Below, one piece after another: positions 35,335-45,374 of a DNA stretch of 64,000 nucleotides. Numbering within the stretch: position 1 is the first letter of the stretch; each line of letters begins with the position of its first letter. The position numbers and the translations under genes are program-made. Origin of the DNA: Caprella mutica (Eukaryota > Arthropoda > Malacostraca > Amphipoda > Caprellidae); contig CANNZV010000331.1 in the NCBI GenBank assembly GCA_947561585.1, positions 124,001-188,000 on the forward strand. Direction: 5' to 3'. The notes under the pieces are model-generated. The model saw only the letters and a program-made list of their open reading frames with translations. It was not told the DNA's origin and did not search any database.

Positions 35335-36270
35335 AGCTTTAAATATTCATATCATTCAGCTGTCTTCATAAATAAGTCTGTTGAAGAAAGCATATCCATG
35401 TTATTTATAATCATAATGGATGACATGAGAAGTGATTTTCGAGTGTCGTTGAGAGGCATTACATTATTATTCTATGAACATCAATTCATTATTCACTCGT
35501 CTTTTGAAAGGCACTCACTTCGATTGCGAGTAAGAATTCCTAGTCTGGAATCTGAAAAAATGATGATTTATTAAATTCCCCTTTGAATGGTCCTGACATC
35601 TCCTTTCGAATTTCATTGATGCCGAAAAATCAAGAGAAAAATAAGCATCAGATAATAATCAATGAACGAGTACAACCTTTCGGCTAGTACAACGGGATTG
35701 ATATAAACTTTATAAGTTCATCCTTACAAATTCCCAACTTAAATCTAATGAATAAATTTACGATTTTTCACATAAAACTTTTTAACAACTTCCTGAACGT
35801 GATAATGGTGGGCAATATTGCAAGCAGAATATCGACAAGTAACTATTATCTAAAATATACAGATGTTAATAAAGTGCTTAGTAGTAATCTTTTAAGTTGA
35901 CAAAGTACAGTGTTGATTTGCTATTGTTTAGTTATTCGTGTCATTATTATACAATATATAGATTTGAATGCAGAATTGATAGATAATCTAAAGGAAAAAG
36001 TAAATATAAGTAAAAAAAAAAGGAAAATGTTGGACATTTCAAATCATTGTATAGATTGTCCTATGGTTCATTATTGAAATATGAAGAGAAATTTCCTGAA
36101 ACAGTCTGAAAAAGATATTAACAATTTGAGAAGCTTGTGCCATAAAAGAAAATGTAAGGTATTCTGAGCCTCATCTTCCTAATTAAAGATATCACATATG
36201 GAAAAAATTAGATTACTATATTCTTAAAGAGATTAGAACATCTGCAGTGCACTTTGATTGAACTATAATA
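35335..36270. other. A+T-rich stretch, nothing recognised
   Basis: No gene or organised repeat is visible. Confidence 0.5.
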
Positions 36271-36275
36271 GAAAA

Positions 36276-36968
36276 CAGTTACTGTGATGATGTACTATCA
36301 GAGAGAAAAGTCACTGTGATGATGTACTATCAGAGAAAAGTGTCACTGTGATGATGTACTATCAGAGAAAAGAGTCACTGTAATGATGTACTATCAGAGA
36401 AAAGAGTCACTGTGATGATGTACTATCAGAGAAAACAGTCACTGTGATGATGTACTATCAGAGAAAACAGTCACTGTGATGATGTACAATCAGAGAAAAG
36501 GGTCAGTGTGATAATGTTCTATAAGAGAAAAGAGTCACTGTGATGATGTACTATCAGAGAAAAGAGTCACTGTGATGATGTACTATCAGAGAAAACAGTC
36601 ACTGTGATGATGTACTATCAGAGAAAAGAGTCAGTGTGATAATGTTCTATAAGAAAAAAGAGTCACTGTGATGATGTACTATCAGAGAAAAGAGTCACTG
36701 TGATGGTGTACTATCAGAGAAAAGAGTCACTCTGATGATGTACTATTAGAGAAAAGAGTCAATGTGATGATGTACTATAAGAGATAAGAGTCACTGTGAT
36801 GATGTACTATCAGATAAAAGAGTGAATGTGATGATATACTATCAGATAAAAGGGTGACTGTGATGATGTACTTTTTGAGAAAAGAGTCACTGTAGATGAT
36901 GTACTGTTAGAGAAAAAGAGTCACTGCAGATGATGTACTATCTGAGAAATGAGTCACTGTGATGATGT
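36276..36968. repeat. Minisatellite, 32-bp unit, about 21 copies
   Basis: Direct array of AGTCACTGTGATGATGTACT followed by ATCAGAGAAAAG. The phase is constant (starts at 36311, 36343, 36375 and on). A variant pair with TGATAATGTTCTATAAGA appears twice about 130 bp apart, so part of the array was duplicated as a multi-unit block. Units after about 36750 are diverged and some gained bases. Confidence 0.97.
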
Positions 36969-37672
36969 CTTGGTCAATTCATGTAATATCTTAATATGAA
37001 ATAATCCGATTTATCGTACGTTTTCAATTTTCAATCATTTGAAGGAAGCATTCATTATTTTAAGTCTAAATTTGTATCCACGATATCTGCAGGTATAGTG
37101 GATAGTAATGTTATTATCATGACATTTCATTATTTTTCTTAATTTTCTTTGATGGATTTTTGGCTATGGCCAAAAGTCTCTTTCTCTGTGTGCGCTTAAC
37201 GTTTTTTCTTAATGTTTTGTATATTCATGTGCATACCAGTCACATCTATATTACTCTTAGTGAATTAATATATATCGATTAATATGAATACATTGAACTC
37301 TTTATGACCTAGGGAACGTATCAGTCCTCTTTCGAATGATGTATTTTATTGCGATAATTTAAGAGATATTTCTCTCAAATGACTTGTTAAACAAGTTTGC
37401 AAGCTTATACTTTAGTAAAGAAAAATTGTGATTTTTTCAAACAAATATGGTTTTTGGTTAATATACCTGATTTGCCTATACATCACAAGTACATTGAAAC
37501 TTTTTTTTTTCTCGTTCAAATAAATTGAAGTCAATAATGGTTTAATGAGAAAATAACATTAGCACACACACTAATTCTCCCAATTGAAAGTAAGGAGCGC
37601 CATTAGGTTTCTCCAATTAGAGCAAATCACTGAGTGTAATGACCCCATTCGTCTGTACATTCATTATTGCAG
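36969..37672. other. A+T-rich stretch, nothing recognised
   Basis: No gene or organised repeat is visible. Confidence 0.5.
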
Positions 37673-37790
37673 CTTAACCCAAACTCCACTGTTTGGGATC
37701 CATGTGTCTGATCTTCTTAGAAGACTGGAATATTCATTCCCGTCTGGTGGTTATTCCAGAATAGATTATCTGAAAAGGAGGTCTGGCTGA
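37673..37790 (+). CDS. Candidate exon, unknown protein
   Basis: An acceptor (TACATTCATTATTGCAG) ends at 37672. The next base completes a codon of a frame that stays open for 38 codons to a TGA at 37788. The peptide has LTQTPLFGIHVSDLLRRLEY and SFPSGGYSRIDYLKRR. G+C is about 44%. The same frame is open upstream to about 37584, so an unspliced reading is also possible. Only a weak donor (GGAG|GTCTGG) exists, so it would be terminal or mis-bounded. No family is recognised. Confidence 0.3.
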
Positions 37791-38251
37791 AGCCAATATT
37801 GGAATTGATTTTGTCCCAGGGTATAGATTGGTTAGATCACTATTTAACTGTTTATTCAACTGTGAATAAAGTAAAACCTTAGAATGAAAGTTAAAAATCT
37901 AGTTGTTTCCATTGTTTTATCAAGATCTTATATTAAATCTTCATTGATAATTTTGTAGATATTAAACATATAATAGTTTACCTTGCAAAAGTATGATAAA
38001 AATTAAACCAAAATAAGAAGAATGATATTTCTTATATACGAATGATAATTAATCGAAGCTAATTATCACACTTCAACGTTTAATATATATTATATATTTA
38101 AACGCATTCCTTACGAATTACAGACATAAAAATGATCTGTAAATATGTTCCTGCAGAGGAAGGAAAATTTCATGGTATCATTTAATAATTCTACCATTTC
38201 TGAAGCATTTAATCTAGCGTTGACGTGAATAAAATACCTGGCATTTCGATT
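37791..38251. other. A+T-rich stretch, nothing recognised
   Basis: No gene or organised repeat is visible. Confidence 0.5.
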
Positions 38252-38259
38252 GTCGTTAC

Positions 38260-38441
38260 TAGAGTTTTGACACAATGCGTTAAATCACATATATTAAGAA
38301 CATCGTAGACCACACGTATTGAAATGGTACATAGTATTGTATACAGCTTTTTTGGAACGTTTCAATAGAGTAGAGTTTAATTCACTCTGTCTGTAATATT
38401 TTGCAGATCTATGAATTTAAAAGCATACTGTCACAACCCTT
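38260..38441. mobile_element. hAT-like MITE, copy 1
   Basis: Its ends TAGAGTTTTGACACAATGCG and GCATACTGTCACAACCCT are inverted repeats that match those of the copy at 48447-48609. Flanking octamers GTCGTTAC (38252-38259) and GTCAATAC (38442-38449) agree at six of eight positions, an aged 8-bp target duplication. The length is 182 bp and it is non-coding. Confidence 0.8.
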
Positions 38442-38970
38442 GTCAATACTTTTAATATTTGATAGTATCCCAGAAATAAATTACGGACATTTAGAATAGT
38501 GCTACAGTGGAATGAAATATAATAGCATTATCATCGACTGTAGTTTTTTAAATGTCATATCCTGTTAAAATAGGGGAATGTATTCGAAAGTGATCAGTAG
38601 GCCTAGGCATACCCTATACCTGAAAATCTGATATATTCTTTCTTGATGGAGATACGTTTTTCTAATTTCCAATATCATTCGGAAAGCAATGGTGAAAATC
38701 ACACATAAACATCACTTTTCGCTAAATTATTCATTCCGAAATTATCTTGGATTTGAGAAAATTCCATTGTTATTCAATTAAGATTTGGAGGTTGAATAGC
38801 TCCTTGCCTAGAAACTTTACGAGAAAGATAAGCGAAGTGGCGATGTTTATGACTCTGAAATGAATTCATTGCGGGAACGAGGAAAGGAGGAGAAAAACAG
38901 GTAGACTTTAGGGTTGAAAAAAAAAAAGGATAATCTTATTTCAAAATTGTGTAACTTTGGTGTTATTTTT

Positions 38971-39060
38971 ATTGATATTCAGACTCGTTCAAACCGGTTC
39001 ATACACGTTTAAATGAGTTCATACTCATGAAAATTCATAGTGCTTATTAAAACAGTAAAA
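38971..39060 (+). repeat. Direct repeat, left copy, 2.0 kb from partner
   Basis: TTCAGACTCGTTCAAACC and CATACACGTTTAAATGAGTT followed by AGTGCTT...ATTAAAACAG recur at 40971-41045 in the same orientation. The left copy has 14 extra bases bounded by TTCAT repeats, consistent with slippage in one copy. A mariner relic and the P450 exon lie between the two copies. Confidence 0.85.
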
Positions 39061-39221
39061 AATAAATACTATTTCCCACATACTAAAATTGAGATCATTA
39101 TTAACACTTACTGACAATAATAGTTTTATTTTTTCTAGTCAAGTATTTCTAGTCATATTGATAACATAGGAAAGTTTATATTATGAATAGACCATCAATA
39201 TCTAAATTATTCTGAACTGTA

Positions 39222-40596
39222 CAGGGTGACCCAAAAAAAATGTTGGTAAAAGTTAACGCTTATAACTCAAAGAATATTATACGTAGAACGATGAAATATA
39301 AACCAAATGAAAGAATACAACTTCAAGTTTTATTTATATTGCAGTAAATGTTCAAAATGACCTCTTCGCTGTTGAATGCACAGCTCAACACGTTTTTCAA
39401 AATTTGTGGTTACTGCAGCCAAGGTATCGTGGTCAATTAGAGCGAGAGCTTCACGAACTGCTATCTTCAGATTGTTAATGCTGCTTGGTCTTGTACTGAA
39501 CACCTTTTCTTTCACGTAACTCCACAAGAAGAAATCCAAAGGCGAAAAGTCAGGGGATCTGGCCACCCATGGGAAGTCTGTGCGATGCGAAATAACCTTG
39601 TTTCTCCAAAGCGCGATTTTAACCAATCTCTAGCAATTACCGAAGTGTGAGCAGTGACGCCCGTCTTGCTGGAACCATATACCTGGAGTGATACCAACAT
39701 TCATGACAGTTTCTAGCATCTCAATGTAAGTTTCTGTGGTGAGGGTGCAAACATTACCGGTCTGAGCATCATCAAAGAAGAATGGACCATTCAGTCGGTT
39801 ACAGCTCATGCCGCACCAAACAGTAACCTTTGGTAAGTGTAGACTTTAGAGGCTTTTCGAATACAACCATCGGTTTGTTGCGGCCCCACATTCGAAAGTT
39901 CTATTTGTTCATAAATTTGTTGAGATGACTATGACTCTCATCGCTGAAAATAATTGATTTGATATCTAACTCATTTCGTTGGACCATATTCTTAATTGCT
40001 AGGCAAAACTCCAACCTTCTTTTTCGGTCGTTAATGGTTAGCAGCTGCGACATGTGTAGTTTGTAAGCTTTTAATTTTCAAATCATGCTTTACAATACGC
40101 CTTACAGATTCTCTTTTTAAACCTGTTTCAGCTGCTAGCTTCCTCCAACTTTGACTAGATTCTGTAGTTCTTTCGACGATCATGGGAATGTTTTCTTCTG
40201 ATCTTGCAGTTCTTTTCCGTCCAGAATGACTTTTGTTTTGGTTCAGAATCGTTCCTCTATCTTTTTACTTAATTATCAACTTATCAATTGTATTGAGACT
40301 AACTTTTTGTCTGTAGTGGTGGGAATAAGCTCTTTTTATTTTGGTCGGCGAATCTGTCAGGTAAAATTTTTCAACAACGAAAACTCGTTGCTCAGAAGTT
40401 AACTGCATTGTAGGGTGGAACTTGTTATTTAAAACAATGAGTTTAAACTATGAAAAATATAGAGAACTGCGGTAACATGGATGCCAAATAAAACTGGAAG
40501 TTGTTTTCTTTCATGTGGGTTTTATTTGATCGTTCTACGTTCAATATTCTCAGAGTTATAAGCGTTTACTTTTAACAACTTTTTTGGGTCACCCTG
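39222..40596. mobile_element. mariner-like element
   Basis: Inverted ends CAGGGTGACCCAAAAAA (39222) and TTTTTTGGGTCACCCTG (40596) continue inward with TAACGCTTATAACTC and its complement GAGTTATAAGCG, and with an inverted CGTAGAACGAT and ATCGTTCTACG. TA precedes the left end; the right flank reads TG, a likely mutation of the TA duplication. The length of 1375 bp is typical. The single gene is on the minus strand and broken. Confidence 0.95.
39330..40408 (-). pseudogene. mariner-family transposase relic
   Basis: An ATG at 40408 starts MQLTSEQRVFVVEKFYLTDS, the N-terminal helix-turn-helix of this family. Further on come SWRKLAAETGLKRESVRRIV (second helix-turn-helix), a KRRLEFC block, IIFSDESH with the first Asp, WGRNKP, WFQQDG with the second Asp and ARSPDFSPLDFFLWSYVKEK with the third, ending at 39330 with a C-terminus of about the expected length. 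All three Asp are still readable, but at least one early stop (about 40290) and several frameshifts break the frame. The spacing of the last two Asp is about 40 residues and would need an alignment to place the clade. Confidence 0.93.
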
Positions 40597-40655
40597 TGTT
40601 AGAGGTTAAGATGAAAAAAATATGGAATCGAGTATTTTGTGTCTTTCTATGAACG

Positions 40656-40661
40656 TTTATT
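40656..40661 (-). promoter_or_regulatory. Putative polyadenylation signal of the P450 gene
   Basis: AATAAA on the minus strand lies 90 nt beyond the P450 stop codon and about 60 nt before the mariner end at 40596. Position fits a short 3'UTR. Confidence 0.5.
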
Positions 40662-40750
40662 GGAAAATATAGTGGCAAAAGAAGTTTTCTGAGCAGAAGA
40701 TACTTCTTCATTTAATTTGTAGAAAAATGTATTGTGACCTGTTGAAATTC

Positions 40751-40932
40751 CTAATTTCTTTTATAAAGAACACTGAAATGTTTTTCAAAGTTGAAAAAGA
40801 CTTTATATTGATCGAAACCAAGATCAAGTGGATGATCTGGATGGGGTTTGATTGTGAAATTCTGAGGAATTGTACAGGTGAAGATGAAGAACTCGGCTTT
40901 TGCTAGAGTTTCTCCTAGACATTGTCTGCGAC
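40751..40932 (-). CDS. Cytochrome P450, terminal exon (CYP2-clan-like)
   Basis: On the minus strand the acceptor ATCTTATTTCCAG ends at 40933. The exon begins GT, completing a Gly codon, and reads RRQCLGETLAKAEFFIF, the heme-binding loop and L helix of P450s; the Cys is the axial heme thiolate and the CLGE-LA pattern is typical. It continues with QNFTIKPHPDHPLDL and ends SVLYKRN with TAG at 40753-40751, about 45 residues after the L-helix start, as expected for a P450 C-terminus. An intron just before the GRR-C motif is common in this superfamily. P450s are heme monooxygenases, usually anchored in the endoplasmic reticulum. The GE-LA wording suggests the CYP2 clan. No earlier exon was found upstream to 64000, so introns are long or this is an isolated fragment; the frame is intact. 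Confidence 0.88.
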
Positions 40933-40970
40933 CTGGAAATAAGATTTGATGTATACAATTGTTTTTTTAT

Positions 40971-41045
40971 ATTAATATTCAGACTCGTTCAAACCAGTTC
41001 ATACACGTTTAAATGAGTTCATAGTGCTTCATTAAAACAGTAAAA
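40971..41045 (+). repeat. Direct repeat, right copy
   Basis: Partner of 38971-39060, lying in what would be the last intron of the P450 gene, 39 bp from its acceptor. Confidence 0.85.
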
Positions 41046-41223
41046 CATCTTTATATAGAAGTATTTATAGAAATAGTTGGGCTGCTCGAGTTGCTCGAAA
41101 TATTCTTTACTGTAATGACAGTATTCCTGGCAAGCTATTATTGCATATCCCTGATTATAAAAAACTGTTTGGTGATATTATTGTATATTACTAATTTATA
41201 TATATTTATTACTTCATTTTCAA

Positions 41224-41718
41224 GCGCTCGGTGATAGGGAAAAGTCCAGTGATTTATGTAATGATCAGTAATTAGTAAGTGTTTGGTGATTGGGAAATTT
41301 CTAGTGATTTATGTAATGATCAGTAATTAGTAAGTGTTTGGTGATTGGGAAATTTCCAGTGATTTATGTAATGATCAGTAATTAGTAAGTGTTTGGTGAT
41401 TGGGAAATTTCCAGTGATTTATGTAATGATCAGTAATTAGTAAGTGTTTGGTGATTGGGAAATTTCCAGTGATTTATGTAATGATCAGTAATTAGTAAGT
41501 GTTTGGTGATTGGGAAATTTCCAGTGATTTATGTAATGATCAGTAATTAGTAAGTGTTTGGTGATTGGGAAATTTCCAGTGATTTATGTAATGATCAGTA
41601 ATTAGTAAGTATTTGGTGATTGGGAAATTTCCAGTGATTTATGTAATGATCAGTAATTAGTAAGTGTTTGGTGATTGGGAAATTTCCAGTGATTTATGTA
41701 ATGATCAGTAATTAGTAA
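41224..41718. repeat. Minisatellite, 55-bp unit, 9 copies
   Basis: Units start at 41224, 41279, 41334, 41389, 41444, 41499, 41554, 41609 and 41664, each GTGTTTGGTGATTGGGAAAT, then TTCCAGTGATTTATGTAATG and ATCAGTAATTAGTAA. Copies two to nine differ by only one or two bases, which indicates recent expansion. The first copy is diverged, and beyond 41718 decayed pieces (GTGTTTGGTGCTTGGG, GTGTTCGGTGATTG) continue to about 41840. Confidence 0.98.
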
Positions 41719-41855
41719 GTGTTTGGTGCTTGGGAATGTCTGATTATGGTAATGAATGATAATTAAATAGTTTTCGATCTATGATCGAGGAAAGTTCAGT
41801 GATTTCGGCAATTGGGTAGTGTTCGGTGATTGTATAGTGGTACGTATACATACGT

Positions 41856-41898
41856 ACAAATTGTATAATGTATATACTCTATACATTATACAATTTGT
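41856..41898. repeat. Perfect 18-bp hairpin
   Basis: ACAAATTGTATAATGTAT (41856-41873), a 7-base spacer and the exact inverted copy (41881-41898). It could be cruciform-prone DNA or the relic of a palindromic element. A role as a terminator or small RNA is not supported. Confidence 0.9.
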
Positions 41899-42332
41899 CT
41901 AGTTTGCTTAATTTCATACCATGATATGTTTTTTCCATTCCATGCTGGATATGTATATATTGAAGCACTATTTTGCTTCAAAACATATCCAATAATGACA
42001 ATAATAATTTTCATTTATTCTCCGAACGGTTTTATCTAATAAATTGTCCTCACAATAACACTCATTTATTATTGTTTATCATCGAATTATTTTCTAATAG
42101 AACAAGAATATAAGTTAGTGACTCCATTAGTTACCTGAGAATAATAGAAAATAAGACTGAGTTGTTGTTGTTGTAATCTTAAGAGCGACACATAAAATTA
42201 TTCTTACTAACAGGAATATTATCAGACTGGAATTAGCAGTGATAATAGAATGTCAAATATTGTTATTGTTCCAATTTGATGGGAAGATATATTTTATATT
42301 TTGTATTTTATATTTTATACTTTCTATCTGCT

Positions 42333-42507
42333 ATAAGGTAAATTACAAATTATCGGTCAGTTTCACATCTTCGGTCATATAAGAAAAAACGATATTATAA
42401 TTGTTATTTTATTTTTATTTTTATTGGTATCCATGATACCTGCAGGTATCATTTTTCTTATATGACCGAAGATGTGGAACTGACTGATTAATCGTAATTT
42501 ACCCTAT
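42333..42507. mobile_element. Small MITE, about 55-bp inverted ends
   Basis: The left end AAGGTAAATTAC...CACATCTTCGGTCATATAAG and the right end CTTATATGACCGAAGATGTG...GTAATTTACCCT are inverted repeats with a few mismatches, 172 bp in total. Near the middle of the right half is a perfect 20-bp palindrome (42433-42452, ATGATACCTG and its complement). The target duplication is unclear (TAT or AT). No coding sequence. Confidence 0.85.
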
Positions 42508-43249
42508 GTGTATCATCTTAAATATTAATTTTTATAAAAAGTGAAAAATTGAAAAAAGTATAACATAAAAAAAAAGAATCACCGTTATCTAATATTTCGT
42601 ATCATCAACTTTAAATTTTACTAAACATATTTCAAATTTGTCCGAGAGCTTTCAAGTGGGATACATTTGACACAAGTCAAAATGATGTTCGAAAGCCATA
42701 TCCCAGTTCGAATGGTGGCACTAGAGTTATCTAAAGTGACATTCCATCGCAATATAAGGCACGAAGCGACTGGTTTGATGGGGACATTCTAATCTCTATT
42801 AGACAGTTGTTATTGTTCCAAATGATGGGATTCGAATCATTCTCTTTGTGTTAGATTGAAGAACTGACGATACTTCATTCGTTTTGGCAAAGTTTATTAT
42901 ATACCCAAAGCCTAAGGAATTGATATCAGTAACTCTGAAAACAAATTATTTAATATTTTTTTAATCGGGTGCACATGGCAGAAATCTAACACTCACAGTA
43001 CCTGGAAAGTGGGCATTGACATAGGCACAGAACCATTCTTTATAATTGCGATGCTACTAGCAACTATCGCAGTACTGTGAGTTAAACATTTGCATCGTTC
43101 CGTACATTTAAATTGTTTCACAATGAGTAATAAACTAACAATAAATAACAAAATTTTGTTATGACATTTTAGTGAAACTATGCACAATAATGACATATTG
43201 AAACTAGATTATGTGCACTTGGTAGAACGCATACACCTTCGCCGCCACT
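42508..43249. other. Stretch without a supported gene
   Basis: A GTTATTGTTCCAA-T-GATGGGA word occurs at about 42259 and again at 42806. A minus frame at 42993-43196 ends at a donor-like GTACTG but has no family match. Confidence 0.4.
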
Positions 43250-43725
43250 TTGTCCCGTTCTCTCCCAAAGTTTAATAAACTGCTAACTGGATAATAACCA
43301 ATCGTCCCACTAAGTTTCATGCAATATGGTTCAATACTTTTTGAGTTATTGAGTTGTAAATGACCTTGACCTTGACCTTTGACCGGATCGCTCCCAAAAT
43401 TCTGCCAGATGGTTCCTGTACATTGTCCAATTGTACCATCAAATTTCAGACAATTTGGTTGAATACTTTTTGAGTTGTAAATGGTCTTGACCTTGATCTT
43501 TGACTTAATTGCTTCCCAAATTTGACAAAATGGTTATTGTATATTGACCAATCGTCCCACCAAGTTTCATGTCATATGGTCCAATATTTTTTCAGTTATA
43601 AATGACCATGACCTTGACCTTTGACCGAGTCGCTCCCAAAATTTTACCAGCAGGTCACTGAACATGGACCAATCGTTTCATCAAATTTCAAGCAATTTGG
43701 TTGAACACTTTTTGAGTTAAGCGAA
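43250..43725. repeat. Tandem 121-bp repeat with GGTCA half-sites
   Basis: About four diverged monomers (CCAAT landmarks at 43298, 43427, 43548 and 43669) share CCAATCGTCCCACCAAGTTT, a GGTT-AATACTTTTTGAGTT block, ACCTTGACCTTGACCTTTGA and CGCTCCCAAAATT. On the minus strand the central block is a run of AAGGTCA half-sites, the word bound by nuclear receptors, but repeats rich in it are widespread in invertebrates. A single related copy is at 3081-3222. Confidence 0.9.
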
Positions 43726-44467
43726 TAACATGATGATAAATAATTAAATAAATATATTTATAAATAAATCAATGAGGGCTAAAATATGACCTTCCCGCAT
43801 TCTGCAAATGTAATAACCATGTACAATGTACAAGCAAAATATTTAGAAAGATTATTAAGAGAAAAGTTACGGTGACACCAGAGAAGATTAAGGGTGATCT
43901 TTAATCAATCTTCAGTGGCCTTCCATAACTTTCTCTCTGGTCATGAATTTAATATGACAAGTTATTCTATCTGAGAAATCATTAAAAAATGACAAGGAAT
44001 TTCCATCGAGTCCGATAGAGGGGAGTGATATTCAGCTATGAACATATTCATTAAAAACCTTTTCATTTATTAATGAAATTAACAGACATTTACTTCCTTG
44101 ATTTCTAGAGTATATATCTTATTAAATTTAAAGATAGTGACGTTAAAATACATTTCGTTTGTGAAAAAGTATCTACGGTTGCACATGTATCGATTCTCTT
44201 TCCTCTCTCATCTTGGATAATTGAATGTATTAATTCTTATTTTCGTTTTAGCAAATGTTTAATGAGAATATCATCTGTTTTTCATTCTTATTTTTTACAA
44301 CTGAGTTCTGAGATAACATGTTTTGACTGTCTGAAACTGTCACTATATGAAGTAGGGTCTCAAAGCTTTCCTAAATCCCTCATACCCTCAGGTATTCTTC
44401 TCCGTGTCCGAGTGTCTGCGAGGGAAGCTTCCCTCCCGATATAACTTGTATCGAGTTTTCATAAAAG
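43726..44467. other. A+T-rich stretch, nothing recognised
   Basis: No gene or organised repeat is visible. Confidence 0.5.
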
Positions 44468-44652
44468 AGAAACTCGAAGTTGATGGATGTGTTTATTCCT
44501 TTGTCAGAAAAAGAGAAAGAGTTACTTAGGTTTGTGATCCATGATGCAATTGAAGTGTTTATGACAACAGCAGCTAGAGCTGGAAGATTTATGCATGGTT
44601 GCACACTATTTATAGTGATGAATAAACTAAACTTTGATATAGTGTTTGAAAA
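44468..44652 (+). CDS. Candidate internal exon, unknown protein
   Basis: An acceptor-like TTTTCATAAAAG ends at 44467 and a GTAATT donor starts at 44653. The frame between them is open for 61 codons and ends in the middle of a codon. The peptide includes MDVFIPLSEKEKELLRFVIH and TAARAGRFMHGCTLFIVMN, an amphipathic stretch followed by a hydrophobic one, loosely like an intracellular loop leading into a membrane segment of insect chemoreceptors. That likeness is weak. A minus frame (44380-44736) overlaps and may be the shadow. Confidence 0.25.
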
Positions 44653-45374
44653 GTAATTGATACTCACAAATATTTTATGTAGTACTAAAACCATGTTAAA
44701 TTTAACAATTACAATTATTGATAGAAAATCAATCAAGGAGCTTAATTGTAACCTGATAATTCAAAAAAAATGTAACCTAATAATTCATTCCTAACTCGAG
44801 CTATTGAAGACTTAGTCTTACAATCTGAAATGTATTAACGAAAATGAACAACAGTGAAGTCGCATTTCAAAATCTCTCTTTTGCAGATTAAGAAAAATAT
44901 CACTCTAATCTAAATTTCTTCAATTCTAAGACTAATTCTTTTTCGGATTTTTTTTCTAAGAATGATTTATAGCTGCATGTAACTCATCTCTCCAAAGATT
45001 GTTTCATAATGTTCAATATCAGGACTGTCTAATCACACTGATCCTCAGCTTCAAATAGACAGAGTCCCAATAATCCTCTCAAATTGTTATCCATTGAGTC
45101 CTTAGAATTCGAATAATTGTATTAAAGACGAATTCGATCAAACGTACTAAGGCTATATTATTCGATTAATAACTATATTTCCTTTTGGTATTTTATTTTT
45201 CTTTTATGTGTTTTGAAAAGATGTTAATTATTATTATGACTTTCACAATTACTTTAAAACTTGCACTCATTTTAGTTATACTCAAATGGTACTTCAGTTA
45301 TTGCATATATTATTTATTACAATACGTGAAATTTAGTTATTTCAGTCGTTAAATATATGAAATCATAGTTTTCC
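44653..45374. other. A+T-rich stretch, nothing recognised
   Basis: No gene or organised repeat is visible. Confidence 0.5.

Noticed and set aside
42822..42840. tRNA or SINE T-arm-like word on minus (GATTCGAATCCC)
   Set aside because: No cloverleaf or A box surrounds it, and no tRNA-derived SINE structure is visible.
44380..44736. 118-codon minus frame at 44380-44736
   Set aside because: Its composition looks like a complement of the plus-strand segment; it has no motif and no splice support. Neither strand is secure.
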